A DNA stretch of 64,000 nucleotides, from contig CAKKNE010000005.1 of NCBI GenBank assembly GCA_918797485.1, positions 4,960,001-5,024,000 on the forward strand. The letters run 5' to 3'. This DNA is from Pelagomonas calceolata. Lineage: Eukaryota > Sar > Pelagophyceae > Pelagomonadales > Pelagomonadaceae. Every line of letters begins with the position of its first letter. Position 1 is the first letter of the stretch. The translations under genes and the position numbers were made by a program. Under the pieces are notes generated by a model. The model searched no databases and had not been told where the DNA came from. It saw only the letters and a list, made by a program, of their open reading frames with translations. Positions 9,541-19,484 of the stretch are shown here, piece by piece.

Positions 9541-10260
9541 ATGACGGCCCGCCCGCTCCTCGTGTCCGAGAGACAAAAGGGCAACCCCCTCCTCAAGCAC
9601 CTCAAAAACGTGCCGTGGAAGCACGACGCGACCATCACCCCGGATTACGTGCTGGGGGATAGAAACTGCGCGGTCTTCATTTCTATAAGGTACCACATGC
9701 TCAAGCCCCAATATCTTGGTAGAAGATTAGCTGAATTGAGGGCCGAGGGGAGCCGCTGGCGGCTGCGTGTGCTCCTCTGCCTGGTGGACGTCGAAGATGC
9801 GACGAAGGCATTGCACGAACTGAACATCCTGGCACTACGCATGGACTGCGTGCTGTTCCTGGCGCACGGCCCGCAGGAGGCGGCGCGGTACTTAGAGTGC
9901 TTCAAGGCCTACGAGAAGAACTCGGCGCAGTGCATCAGAGAACGCGTCGACCCGTCGCACGCCGGGCAAGTTGCGGATGCGTTGCAGGCCATCAAACCGT
10001 TAAATAGGACGGACGTGGCTACTTTGTCAAATAGATTCGCGACGTTCGGCGATTTATTACGGGCGAACCTCGACGATCTGCGCGCTTGTCCCGGGCTGGG
10101 CGACAAGAAGTGCTCGCGGCTGCACGACGCGTTCGCGCGGCCCTTCGACGCCGCGCCGGCCGCGCCGCCGGTCGCCGCGCCGCCACCGCCGCCTCCGGAA
10201 ACGGCGCCGCCACCGCCTCCGGAAACGTCTCCGGATGACCCGGACGCGACCCAGGACTGA
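9541..10260 (+). CDS. ERCC1: DNA excision repair protein ERCC1/Rad10
   Basis: 239 residues from the ATG at 9541 (the frame is open to 9445, but homology begins after this Met). ERCC1 is the non-catalytic partner of the XPF nuclease that cuts 5' of lesions in nucleotide excision repair. The central domain is clear: RQKGNPLLKHLKNVPW, PDYVLGDRNCAVFISIRYH, then RVLLCLVDVEDATKALHEL and GPQEAARYLECFKAYE. A helix-hairpin-helix region follows (LNRTDVATLSNRFATFGDLL...LRACPGLGDKKCSRLHDAF), which in the family dimerises with XPF. The tail is a Pro-rich extension with a PPPPPETAP-type repeat. The protein lacks the long N-terminal XPA-binding region of animals, as in many protists. Confidence 0.93.
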   Translation: MTARPLLVSERQKGNPLLKHLKNVPWKHDATITPDYVLGDRNCAVFISIRYHMLKPQYLGRRLAELRAEGSRWRLRVLLCLVDVEDATKALHELNILALRMDCVLFLAHGPQEAARYLECFKAYEKNSAQCIRERVDPSHAGQVADALQAIKPLNRTDVATLSNRFATFGDLLRANLDDLRACPGLGDKKCSRLHDAFARPFDAAPAAPPVAAPPPPPPETAPPPPPETSPDDPDATQD

Positions 10261-10383
10261 GCTCGCTTGCTGTCATGTTTGTGTGTAAATGTATCTCAGG
10301 AGTAAGGGCGTTCAAGTACTTGCACATGCCAGGGGTACTACCCAAGAGTTATATGATGTCCTTAGGAAGGGGTGCCAAAAATA

Positions 10384-12368
10384 TCAGTTGAGGTCCCGCA
10401 GCGCCGCCTTGACGCGCGCCGCCGCCGCGTCGAGGTCGCGCCGCCGCTCCTCTCTCAGAGTCCGGCGGCGCCGCTCGGCGTACGACCGGGCGTGCGGCGG
10501 CGCCTTCCGCGACTCGGCCTCGAGCAAGTCCCGCTGCACGTTCAGCTCCAGCAGCTTTCTTTCAAGAGGAGCGCGCCGCGCCGCGTGGGCCTCGTCGCGT
10601 GTCGTCGCGAAGGGCGCGCCGTCGCGGGGCGAGAAGGGCGTCGGCGCGCCGGCGAGCCGCGGAGCCGCGGGCTCGGGGCCGACTTGGGGCGGCCGGTAGC
10701 CCGCGGCGTGCTTGCTGTGCTGGGCGGGCGCGAACGCGGCGAGGGGCGTCGGGCCGGCGGCCAACCGCTGAGAGGGGCTTCCGGGAGGCTGATGTGAGTT
10801 TGGGCGAGGCGGCGGCGGCGGCGGCGCGAGGTCCGCCGACGCGCGGAGGCGCGAGGTCCTCACGTCCGCGTCGCGCGGCGGCGCCGCCCGCTCGCTCCGC
10901 AAGCGAGCGATCTCGGCGGCGTTGCGGCGCACCTCCTCGCCGAGCGCGTCGTGGGCCGTCCGGAGATCCGCATGCGCGCGGCGCCAGCCGTCGACGGCCG
11001 CGCGCGCCTCCGCCGCCGCGGCCTCGGCGCGGGCCGCGCGCGCGTCCGCCTCCGCGCGCGCGTGGTCCGCGTCGCGCCGCTGGAGCCCGGCGCGCTCGAG
11101 CGCGCCGGCCGTCGACCTGTGTGGAAATCAAAATTTTACGGCGCGTATCCAGGTCGGCCGCGTGCACCCGACACACTGGTTGATTTCCACACAGCCGTCG
11201 ACGCGACGCGGTCGTCAGCGTCGCGTGCTGACGCCTCGAGTGCCGCGACGCGGCCCTGCAAGGCCTCGACGGCGACGGCGTCGCGGCCGCGCGCGGCGGC
11301 CGCCTCGACCGCGTCGTCGCGGAGCTGATCTATTAAAGTCCGCGCGCGGGCCAGCTCGTCGTTTAACGTGCGCGCCTCGGCCTCGGCGTCGAGCTTTACC
11401 TGGCGGTCGCGCCGCGCCTGGTCTCTCAAAGCGGCCGCCTCGCGCTCGGCGGCGTCGACGCGCCGGCGCAGCGTCTGCAGCTCCGCGTCGCGGTCGCGCG
11501 ACGCGCGCAGCGACTCGCGCGACGCGCGGGGGTTGAACGGCTCCTCGCGCGATGCGCGCGGGTTCGGTTCCGGTTCCGGTTCCGCCGGCGCGGCCGGCGC
11601 CGGCGCCGGCGCCGCGTCCCACGCGGCCGCCCGGCCCGCCTGGCGCACGGCGACGGGCAGCCGCGCGGGGCCGAGGCGCGGCCCCGCGGCGTAGTTTGAC
11701 AGGGGCACGGGACCCGGCCGGTCGTACGCGTCGTCGGGCTCGTAAGGTTTTTGCGTTCGTGGCGGGAATACGTCGCCCAAGCCGCCGGCGTGAGGTACGG
11801 GCGACGGCGGCGGCGAGTTCCGCACGCGCCCGCCCGGCCGGAAGGCCTCGGGCGACGGCGCCGCCGGTTTTTCAATGGAGGGCGACCGCGGCTTCCACAT
11901 CGTGCGGTGGCGCGCCTCCGGCGAGTCCGCCTTGGGCGGCGCCTGCCACGCCTTGGGCGAGGCCGGCGGGCTGTTGGCCACGGGCCCGCCGCTCCGAAAG
12001 GCCTCGGGCGAGGTCACGCCCACGGCCGCGGCGGCGGCGGCGAGCTCCTTGACGACGATGGGCGCCGGCTTCTTCCGCGGTGAGGATGTGGCGACGGGCG
12101 ACGGCGGCGGCGTCTCGTCGAGGTCCACAGGCGGCGGAGGCGTGTCGTTGGCCACGGTGTCCACGAGGCTCGACGCCGTGGCGTAGGCCGCGCGGGCCGT
12201 CGCCGTCAGGGTCTCCGCGATGGTTGGCTGCGCCTCCTCGACGGTCGGCTCGGCGTCGAGCGCGACGACCTCGACAGTGTCGTGCACGTCGTCGTTGTCC
12301 GCTTTTTGAAAGGGCAGGAACTCCGAGTTGCCTTGCAGTTCTCCTTCGTCGCCTTTGTCGTCGGCCAT
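10384..12368 (-). CDS. Large coiled-coil protein interrupted by an introner
   Basis: Exons 12368-11203 and 11116-10384 give 632 residues. The first 300 residues are acidic then Pro/Ser-rich with a repeated SPEAFR.GG.V.NSPP.SP unit. A long coiled coil follows (roughly residues 290-480), rich in A, R, E and D, and the end has a conserved-looking helix (LERKLLELNVQRDLLEAE...RRRRTLREERRRDLDAA). The intron falls inside the coiled coil: unspliced reading stops inside the element, while removing 86 bp (element plus one 8-bp duplication) continues the heptads exactly. A cytoskeletal or centrosomal role is only a guess from the coiled coil. The upstream region has one promoter-motif copy. Confidence 0.75.
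11117..11194 (+). mobile_element. Introner element 1 (78 bp) in the coiled-coil gene
   Basis: Perfect terminal inverted repeats CTGTGTGGAAATCAA / TTGATTTCCACACAG. Perfect 8-bp target duplication CCGTCGAC at 11109-11116 and 11195-11202. On the coding (minus) strand the intron is 11202-11117: the GT comes from the target duplication (GTCGACGG), the AG is the element end (CACACAG). Inserted antisense to the host relative to the other copies. Confidence 0.92.
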
Positions 12369-13689
12369 TTGCGAGGTCCGCGTACGAATGCAAGGGCAAA
12401 CCGTAGGATGCAGCGTTTCTTTTTTGCTGGGACGTAGAGCCTTGGCGTCGCTGTCAGCGCAGCGTATGAGCTGAGAGTATTATTAGTTGACGCAGAAATG
12501 GCGTAACGCAGCAAAACTGAGGGCGCGCGCATAAAACCGCGACTTTGCAAGTTATGCTGCGCGGCTAGCGGCCTGTAAGACACTAGGGGAAACCGCATTA
12601 ATCCATACAATAGGTGTTTAAGCATGCACCCACGCGTGTCCCGTCTCGCCGCCCGTCTCGCGCTTTGCGTCGGCGCAAAAGCCCTCTGAGGCGGCGTCTG
12701 AGAGGCAAAATATCAGCCTAAATAGCGCGCGCTACAGCGCTGCTCCGAAGCTTTGGGCTTCTCCGGGAGCCTATCCAGCGAGGACTGCTCGCCGCTGCGC
12801 TGCGCCAGCTCTCAGCGCGCCGCCGCGGCTCTCCTGCGCCAGCACAGCTGTGTTTGCAGACATGCGCTCTAGTGTAGCGTGCCACGGCCACGAGATGGCC
12901 GACAATAAAAAAAACATGACGCCCGAGTAGCGCCAGAGGCCACACGAAAGTGTGGCCGCAAAAGAAAGAAAAAAAACTCGACGCCAACCAGAGCTGCTGG
13001 CGCCGGCTCCTCTATGTGCAAGGGTGACACGAGAACTGTGACGGCTCGACGACGAGCGGCTACGGGATAAGGCGCCGCGCGCAAGGAAGGAACGGCGGCG
13101 CCGCCACTGCCCACGATCACTTAGTATGTCCGTCCGTGATTCACGCCGCTGGACTTTGCTTCCTCTTGGGTGACAATGTTTACCTGATAACCGGGTGATC
13201 ACGTGGCCGTCGGAAAAGTGGTCGGGCTGAGTGGCGGTGGTCTGCTCCGAAACGTTCTCCTCCGAGGCGCCTCCTCGAGAAAGGACATCTCCGCGGGCCC
13301 GCACACGTGCTCGCAGTGCTCAGGTTAAGGGCACGCCAAGCTCTTCGCGTTCAGTGGATGGTTTCCGCAGAAACCGGATCAAGTCTCGTCCCTGCTGTGA
13401 GGGAACGAGCTGTAAGGAGGATGGGAGAGGAAGGACGGCACGCCTCCTCCAGAGCGCGATGATCGCATCGAGCACGCGGCCGCGGGGTTGTGCGAGATCA
13501 GGAGGGGGGCGCGCGCGGTGCTTGAGACGTGGGCCTGGCATAGAGCGTCGCCGTGGGCTGGTGGTCGGCGACGGTCTTCGCGCCTACGAGCGATTGAGAG
13601 TACTCATGGACGCGGCCTGCGGGGTAAACAAGATCGTGAGCTGAGTTACTGCCGTGCGGCGCACCTCAAATGGCCTCGACGACGTCAGA
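12369..13689. other. Gene-poor region upstream of the minisatellite
   Basis: About 1.3 kb holding the 5' region of the coiled-coil gene and one promoter motif. Several open frames exist, but all are Arg/Ser-rich shadows without recognisable domains. From about 13460 the sequence shows diffuse similarity to the 142-bp repeat unit (for example GCGTCGCCGTG and CATGGACGCGGCC...), suggesting decayed older units. No RNA gene seen. Confidence 0.45.
12564..12586 (-). promoter_or_regulatory. Recurrent promoter motif, copy 4
   Basis: Minus strand reads CTAGTGTCTTAC, AGG, CCGCTAGC: a consensus copy 196 bp upstream of the ATG at 12368 (minus). Confidence 0.7.
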
Positions 13690-15431
13690 CGCCGGCCGCG
13701 CCGTGTTGAACAAGGTCAAGGCGCTTCGAGGGCGGCGTGTTATGTGATCGTGACCTGTACTCGGCGTCGCCGTGAGCAAGGGCGACGTCGGATCTACCAA
13801 GTCGTGATCTAATGCTGATCTCGCGCCTCGACGCGGGCCGCGCCGTCCTGGACCAGGTCAAGGCGCTTCGAGGGCGGCGTGTTATGTGATCGTGACCTGT
13901 ACTCGGCGTCGCCGTGAGCAAGGGCGACGTCGGATCTACCAAGTCGTGATCTAATGCTGATCTCGCGCCTCGACGCGGGCCGCGCCGTCCTGGACCAGGT
14001 CAAGGCGCTTCGAGGGCGGCGTGTTATGTGATCGTGACCTGTACTCGGCGTCGCCGTGAGCAAGGGCGACGTCGGATCTACCAAGTCGTGATCTAATGCT
14101 GATCGCGCTCGACGCTGGGCGCGCCGTCCTGGACCAGGTCAAGGCGCTTCGAGGGCGGCGTGTTATGTGATCGTGACCCGTACTCGGCGTCGCGGTGACC
14201 AAGGGCGACGTCGGATCTACCAAGTCGTGATCTAATGCTGATCTCGCGCCTCGACGCGGGCCGCGCCGTCCTGGACCAGGTCAAGGCGCTTCGAGGGCGG
14301 CGTGTTATGTGATCGTGACCTGTACTCGGCGTCGCCGTGAGCAAGGGCGACGTCGGATCTACCAAGTCGTGATCTAATGCTGATCTCGCGCCTCGACGCG
14401 GGCCGCGCCGTCCTGGACCAGGTCAAGGCGCTTCGAGGGCGGCGTGTTATGTGATCGTGACCCGTACTCGGCGTCGCGGTGACCAAGGGCGACGTCGGAT
14501 CTACCAAGTCGTGATCTAATGCTGATCTCGCGCCTCGACGCGGGCCGCGCCGTCCTGGACCAGGTCAAGGCGCTTCGAGGGCGGCGTGTTATGTGATCGT
14601 GACCTGTACTCGGCGTCGCCGTGAGCAAGGGCGACGTCGGATCTACCAAGTCGTGATCTAATGCTGATCTCGCCTCGGCGGGCCGCGCCGTCCTGGACCA
14701 GGTCAAGGCGCTTCGAGGGCGGCGTGTTATGTGATCGTGACCTGTACTCGGCGTCGCCGTGAGCAAGGGCGACGTCGGATCTACCAAGTCGTGATCTAAT
14801 GCTGATCTCGCGCCTCGACGCGGGCCGCGCCGTCCTGGACCAGGTCAAGGCGCTTCGAGGGCGGCGTGTTATGTGATCGTGACCTGTACTCGGCGTCGCC
14901 GTGAGCAAGGGCGACGTCGGATCTACCAAGTCGTGATCTAATGCTGATCTCGCGCCTCGACGCGGGCCGCGCCGTCCTGGACCAGGTCAAGGCGCTTCGA
15001 GGGCGGCGTGTTATGTGATCGTGACCTGTACTCGGCGTCGCCGTGAGCAAGGGCGACGTCGGATCTACCAAGTCGTGATCTAATGCTGATCTCGCGCCTC
15101 GACGCGGGCCGCGCCGTCCTGGACCAGGTCAAGGCGCTTCGAGGGCGGCGTGTTATGTGATCGTGACCTGTACTCGGCGTCGCCGTGAGCAAGGGCGACG
15201 TCGGATCTACCAAGTCGTGATCTAATGCTGATCTCGCGCCTCGACGCGGGCCGCGCCGTCCTGGACCAGGTCAAGGCGCTTCGAGGGCGGCGTGTTATGT
15301 GATCGTGACCCGTACTCGGCGTCGCGGTGACCAAGGGCGACGTCGGATCTACCAAGTCGTGATCTAATGCTGATCTCGCGCCTCGACGCGGGCCGCGCCG
15401 TCCTGGACCAGGTCAAGGCGCTTCGAGGGCG
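13690..15431. repeat. Minisatellite, 142-bp unit, 11 full and 2 partial copies
   Basis: Near-identical head-to-tail units start at 13817, 13959, 14101, 14240, 14382, 14524, 14666, 14804, 14946, 15088 and 15230, with a partial diverged unit before (13690-13816) and a truncated one after (15372-15431). Period is 142 bp; the units at 14101 and 14666 are 139 and 138 bp. Two linked variants occur: type A (CCTGTACTCGGCGTCGCCGTGAGC) split as CCTGTACTCGGCG + TCGCCGTGAGC, and type B (CCCGTACTC...CGCGGTGACC) at the units starting 14101, 14382 and 15230. Since 142 is not a multiple of 3, the translated minus frames rotate and stop, so this is not a coding repeat. No spacers, so not a CRISPR array. Confidence 0.95.
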
Positions 15432-18400
15432 GCCTGCTCTTTTACCGTTGTGACCACCACTTCAGCATCCCAAGCAAGTTCATTGGTCTCATCTGCCGCC
15501 CAAGGGGTTGAGACAACTTTGTAAGGCATGGAAGTGTCAACCTTCGGCGCGCGCGCCGGCTGCGCGGTCACTTCTACTACATCGGGCGGCGGCTGCTCTT
15601 CTACCGTTGTGGCCACTTCAGCATCCCAAACAAGTTCATTGGTCCCATCTGCCGCCCAAGGCTTTGAGACAACGTTGTAACGCACGGAAGTCGCGCGCGG
15701 CGGCTGCGCCACCAGTTCTTCTACTTCGTGCGGTGGCTGCGGCGGCAACGCGGGCTGCGACGGCTCGACTGCATCAGGGACTGCTACCTCTATCGATGTG
15801 GCCGCGTCGGGCGCCTCCTCAACAATCTCTGGTAATACGGAGTCGCACGGCTCGGTGCACTTCCGACCCCCGTCTGCACAGGTCCAGTGTGCGCCTTCAA
15901 CTACTACGGTGCCTTTCTCGCGGAGGCGCCACTGTTCACACGTGTCGCAACAGGACCATGGCCTGTCCTGTCCTGTATCGTGCCAGTAGCATTTGACCTT
16001 GTTCCCGTCGGCCGCGGTGCGGCCGTTGCCCAGCTGCTGGGCGATCTTCGGCCACTTTCCCCACATGCTGCGGAACTTCTCCTCCAACACGACTATCCTC
16101 CGCTTCTCGTCTTCGGTCAGGGGCGTTTGGTTCGACTGGAGAGACGCGTAGTGTTGCAGGACGTACCCCTGATCCCACTGTATGCCCAGCTCGTTCAAGG
16201 CTTCGGCGATATAGTTCCACGATGCCTTTGCATCAGGACGGAGCTCCTTGGCTTTCTTCACAAGTAATTTGAGGACGTCGTCGCTGCTTAGGTTAGCGAG
16301 GGCTTCTGCATCTGCGCGGGCGGCATCAATAAGTGCGGCCACGTGTGACCTGCGCTGCGCCTCGCGGCCGTCGCCGCGCTCGCTGAACGCCTGCGCTACC
16401 TGCTGCAACACATCGCGGCACTTCTCGAGTACTTCAGCAAGCTCGCGACGCTCACCGTCGCCGTCAAACAGGATCTCATATAATGACTTGTGCTGGGCCT
16501 GGAAGACCCGCTCGACCGCGGCGACCGCGGCAACCTTCTTCGCTTGGTCGTCGGCACACGACTCTACTAATTTGAGAATCGCGTCCGAGGCCAAGGCGCC
16601 GTGCATCGAGACGTCCTTCACGTGGGCCTCGAGCGGCTTCTCGACGCCGAGCGCCTTGAGATCTTCGACAAGAGCTTTGCGCTGCGCCGCAAAGGCCGCG
16701 CCGCCGCCGGCGGCGCAGTGGCCCGACCACTTCTCGACCGACGCACCCAAGGGGATGACGTGCTTCCGGGTGCGGTGGATAATGACCGCGGCAAACTCGT
16801 CTTTGACATGGCGCCGCGCCGTCGCGTGCGGGCCGCTATAAGACGGGTGGTAGCGGAGCTCTACTCTGACCTGTGTGGAAATCAACCAGTGTGTCGGGTG
16901 CACTAAGTCATTTCTCGGCGATGACGCGGCCGTGCTGGACCCGTCAAACGATGAAGAACCGCCACCGCCACGCCATCGAGCAGGCGGCGCGTCGATGGCG
17001 TGGAGGACGACGCCGTAAAATTTTGATTTCCACGCAGACTCCGACGTCGCGGCCGTCCTTGCGGTACACGAGGAATGTTCTCTCCGCGTCGACGGAAGGC
17101 AGCTTGTCGTCGCCGGTGAGGAACCACAGAACATCGCGAACGGCTTCGTCCGCTTCGGTCACCTCGACGCAGATGTCCTCGTCGCCCACGATGCAGTCCA
17201 TGGCATAGGTGTGCTGGTCAATACCGAAGACCTGTATAGGAGATTGTCGATTCCGAGCGTGAAGGCTCGTCGGCGACGTCCAGACGACCGTGCAACCTCC
17301 ACGCCATCGATGCGATCGGAGTTTTGGACTCGGAAGGCGCACCTCGATTATGGTCCCGGGCCATTCCGATTTGCGGATGGCCTCAAACAGGCGGGGCGCG
17401 CCGCGTGCAAGATCTCCCGGCCGATCGGCCGGCTCGAGGACGGCATCGTTACTTCTCGAGGGCTGCATGGTGCTGACATTAAGATTGTGGATGGTGTCGA
17501 ACCACCTGTGCGCACATCAACCAGTGAGTCGGGTGCACGGCGACGACGCGGCCGTGCTTGATAACCCGAGCGGCGAGGGACCCAGATCGCCACGCGTAGA
17601 CGTGGCGTCGATGGCGCGGAGCTCGTCGCGACGGCTCGGCGACGGTTTGATTTGTGCACTGCAAGCCACGCGGCGCGGAGCTTATCAAGGCCGGCCGCGA
17701 CCGCCTCAGCGCGCGACTGGAACTGGTCTCGGGTGAAACCTACCTGAGCTAAGACTGATAAAGCGAGGCGCTCGATGGTCTGGCAGACTCGTTCCGAGCC
17801 ATCATCTGTTCTAATGCGGGCGCAGTTCACGTCCAACAAGTTGGAAGGTGATGCGGCGTCGTCGTCGACTGCGGCCGTACGCAACCAGTGCTCGGCTTCC
17901 GTCAAAGGCTCGGTGTCGGCGCGCGCGCTAATCGCGAGGTCGCGCGCCCAGCCAGCTACTAAAACGCGCTTGCTCTTGCCGGCGCCGAGGGGTAAGGAAT
18001 ACTGGAACTTCTCGTGGGGCTTCTTGTTCGCGTCCTTGACCGCGCCAGCGCGTAGGCTTCGCTCGACCTTCTTGAGGGCCGCGAGCAGGGAGGCTTCCTC
18101 GGCGTCGTCAGTGTCTTCGTAGTAAGACCGGGCGAGGCGCTCCGCGTGCAAGCGGTCGGCCCCGCCGGCGACCGAGAGCTCCACGCACGCGGCCTCGTAC
18201 ACGTCGCGTAGGACTAATACAGCAGCGAGCGCGGGCTCTTCGCCATCGCCGCGGTACTTCCGGAACAGGGGGCCGACTTCGACTTTCGCCACCGTCGCGA
18301 GCCGAGCTAAGCGCCGCGTAAGCCCTGGTACAATCTCCTCGTCCGTGCGCAGCATCTTGGCTTCGGCCGCGCGGGCTTTTGCTACCCGCGCGGCATGATT

Positions 18401-18766
18401 GGACGCGCGCGGCACAGGAGCGGCGTCGCCTCCAGCGCCTCGCCGGCGCTTGGGCGGCGCCGGCGACTCGTCCTCCGCGTCGTCGTAGTCGTCGTCGTCT
18501 CCGGACTCGTCGTCGTATTCAGACTTGTCGTCGTCGTCGTCGTCGTGACCGTCATTCTTAGCGGCCCGCTCCAGTAACATTTTCACAGCGGCAAGGCGCT
18601 CCGGCGACGCGGCGCCCGGCGGTGGCACCGTCGTTGCCCATGCCATGGGTGCCGACTGGGCGCCGCTCGAGGCGCGGCGCGGCCCCGACCCGCTCGCGTC
18701 CTCGTTTTCCAGATCCATACGTCTTCCCCAGGCTTCAGGCATGCACGCCGCCATGGATGAGAGCAC
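15413..18766 (-). CDS. SANT/Myb-like and CW-type zinc finger chromatin protein, two introners
   Basis: Exons 18766-17670, 17505-17046 and 16870-15413 give 1004 residues in one continuous frame. The N-terminus is acidic and disordered, followed by a helical region. The third exon carries a SANT/Myb-like helix set (LTEDEKRRIVVLEEKFRSMWGKW...) and then a CW finger (WSCCDTCEQWRLREKG...HWTCADGGRKCTEPCD), a module that in other proteins reads methylated histone H3K4. The C-terminal tail contains a duplicated unit of about 45 residues (VVSKPWAADGTNELVWDAEV / VVSTPWAADETNELAWDAEV) and ends inside the minisatellite, which supplies the stop at 15413-15415. The original C-terminus may therefore be lost. 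A third possible intron is 17232-17342 (GT...TACAG, 111 bp, in frame). Confidence 0.8.
16871..17037 (-). mobile_element. Introner element 2 (167 bp) in the SANT/CW gene
   Basis: Ends CTGTGTGGAAATCAA and TTGATTTCCACGCAG; flanks ACTCTGAC (16863-16870) and ACTCCGAC (17038-17045) are an 8-bp duplication with one mismatch. Intron on the coding strand is 17045-16871 (175 bp), starting in the duplication (GTCGGAGT) and ending CACACAG. Splicing is phase 0 (GGC CGC GAC | GTC AGA GTA) and restores the frame, which is otherwise shifted. The interior holds an inverted core (CCACGCCATCGA...TCGATGGCGTGG). Same orientation as the host. Confidence 0.9.
17506..17661 (-). mobile_element. Introner element 3 (about 156 bp), diverged, in the SANT/CW gene
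   Basis: Left end CTGTGCGCACATCAACC and right end GGTTTGATTTGTGCACTG are diverged versions of the terminal repeats. Flanks CGAACCAC (17498-17505) and CAAGCCAC (17662-17669) match at 6 of 8 positions. Intron on the coding strand is 17669-17506 (164 bp, GTGGCTTG...GCGCACAG); splicing gives GC|G TGG TTC GAC and joins two frames that are otherwise separate. Older than the other copies, judging by divergence. Confidence 0.8.
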
Positions 18767-19484
18767 GGCGGCGCGCCGACTTTGCTCAGCGGCCTCGACC
18801 GCGCGCGCTAGGCGTCCGTGTATGTCGTAAAAGCGCTAATACAGGCGCGCCCGTAGTTCTTTTCGGCACGGTTCGGCCGGGATATATTTGCAATGAAGTT
18901 CCACAGTGATCGCGACTCAAATTTTGCGACGTGTGGACCATAAATTTGTCTCAACTGCGCCAACGAGGCTGGAAAAACCCGTTTTGATTTTGAGTCCACA
19001 CGAGAGGACAAGCGTGCGTTCACAGGTCCTCGAGCACAGACTCGTCTTTTGATTTGCCTCCAGGGCTTTCCCAAGCTGCTTCTTTGGACCCGATGGTTCC
19101 CGTAAAAAACGTCAATTACCCGATGCAGCGACGCTGGAAGGGCACTCGATGGGTGCAGTGCGCGGCGTCCGCTTTCCGTGCCTTTGTGATCTGTCTTCGT
19201 CTTAGGTCGATGGTGTTGTCATGTTTCCGGAACGGGCGGCGCGTCGTGTCTGCTTCGGCAGCGGTTCGACGAAATACTCCGAATAGCACCACAGACTGCT
19301 CGGACGGCACCCAGGTGATCTGTGTGCTGCAGGAGGGCTCGCAAAAAAGCGGCGGCAAAACCGAGCTAGCGGCAGTAAGACACTAGGCATTAAGCAGCGC
19401 GCAGCGCCTGATAATCTAATAGCCGTCGTCTGAGACCTCAGGAAGGTGGGACCACATTCATTTTACGCCATCGAGGCACAACAA
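18767..19484. other. Upstream region of the SANT/CW gene
   Basis: About 700 bp between the 5' end of the SANT/CW gene and the 3' end of the oxidase gene. A short inverted pair ACTCAAA (18915) / TTTGAGT (18989) bounds an 80-bp AT-richer segment with GTGTGGAC near its left end, reminiscent of an eroded terminal-inverted-repeat element, but no target duplication is visible. One promoter motif lies at 19365. No convincing gene. Confidence 0.4.
19365..19386 (-). promoter_or_regulatory. Recurrent promoter motif, copy 5
   Basis: Minus strand reads CTAGTGTCTTAC, TG, CCGCTAGC. About 600 bp upstream of the SANT/CW ATG at 18766, the most distant copy; the true transcription start of that gene may lie nearer. 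Confidence 0.6.

Noticed and set aside
12771-13304. 177-residue minus-strand ORF in the gene-poor region
   Set aside because: Arg/Ser-rich without domain signals; no promoter motif or splice context.
13685-15416. Series of nearly identical 90-137-residue minus-strand ORFs (VDPTSPLLTATPSTGHDHI...)
   Set aside because: They are translations of the 142-bp minisatellite, whose period is not a multiple of 3; frames rotate and stop in every second unit.
13690-15431. CRISPR-like array
   Set aside because: Units are contiguous 142-bp repeats with no unique spacers, in a eukaryotic context.
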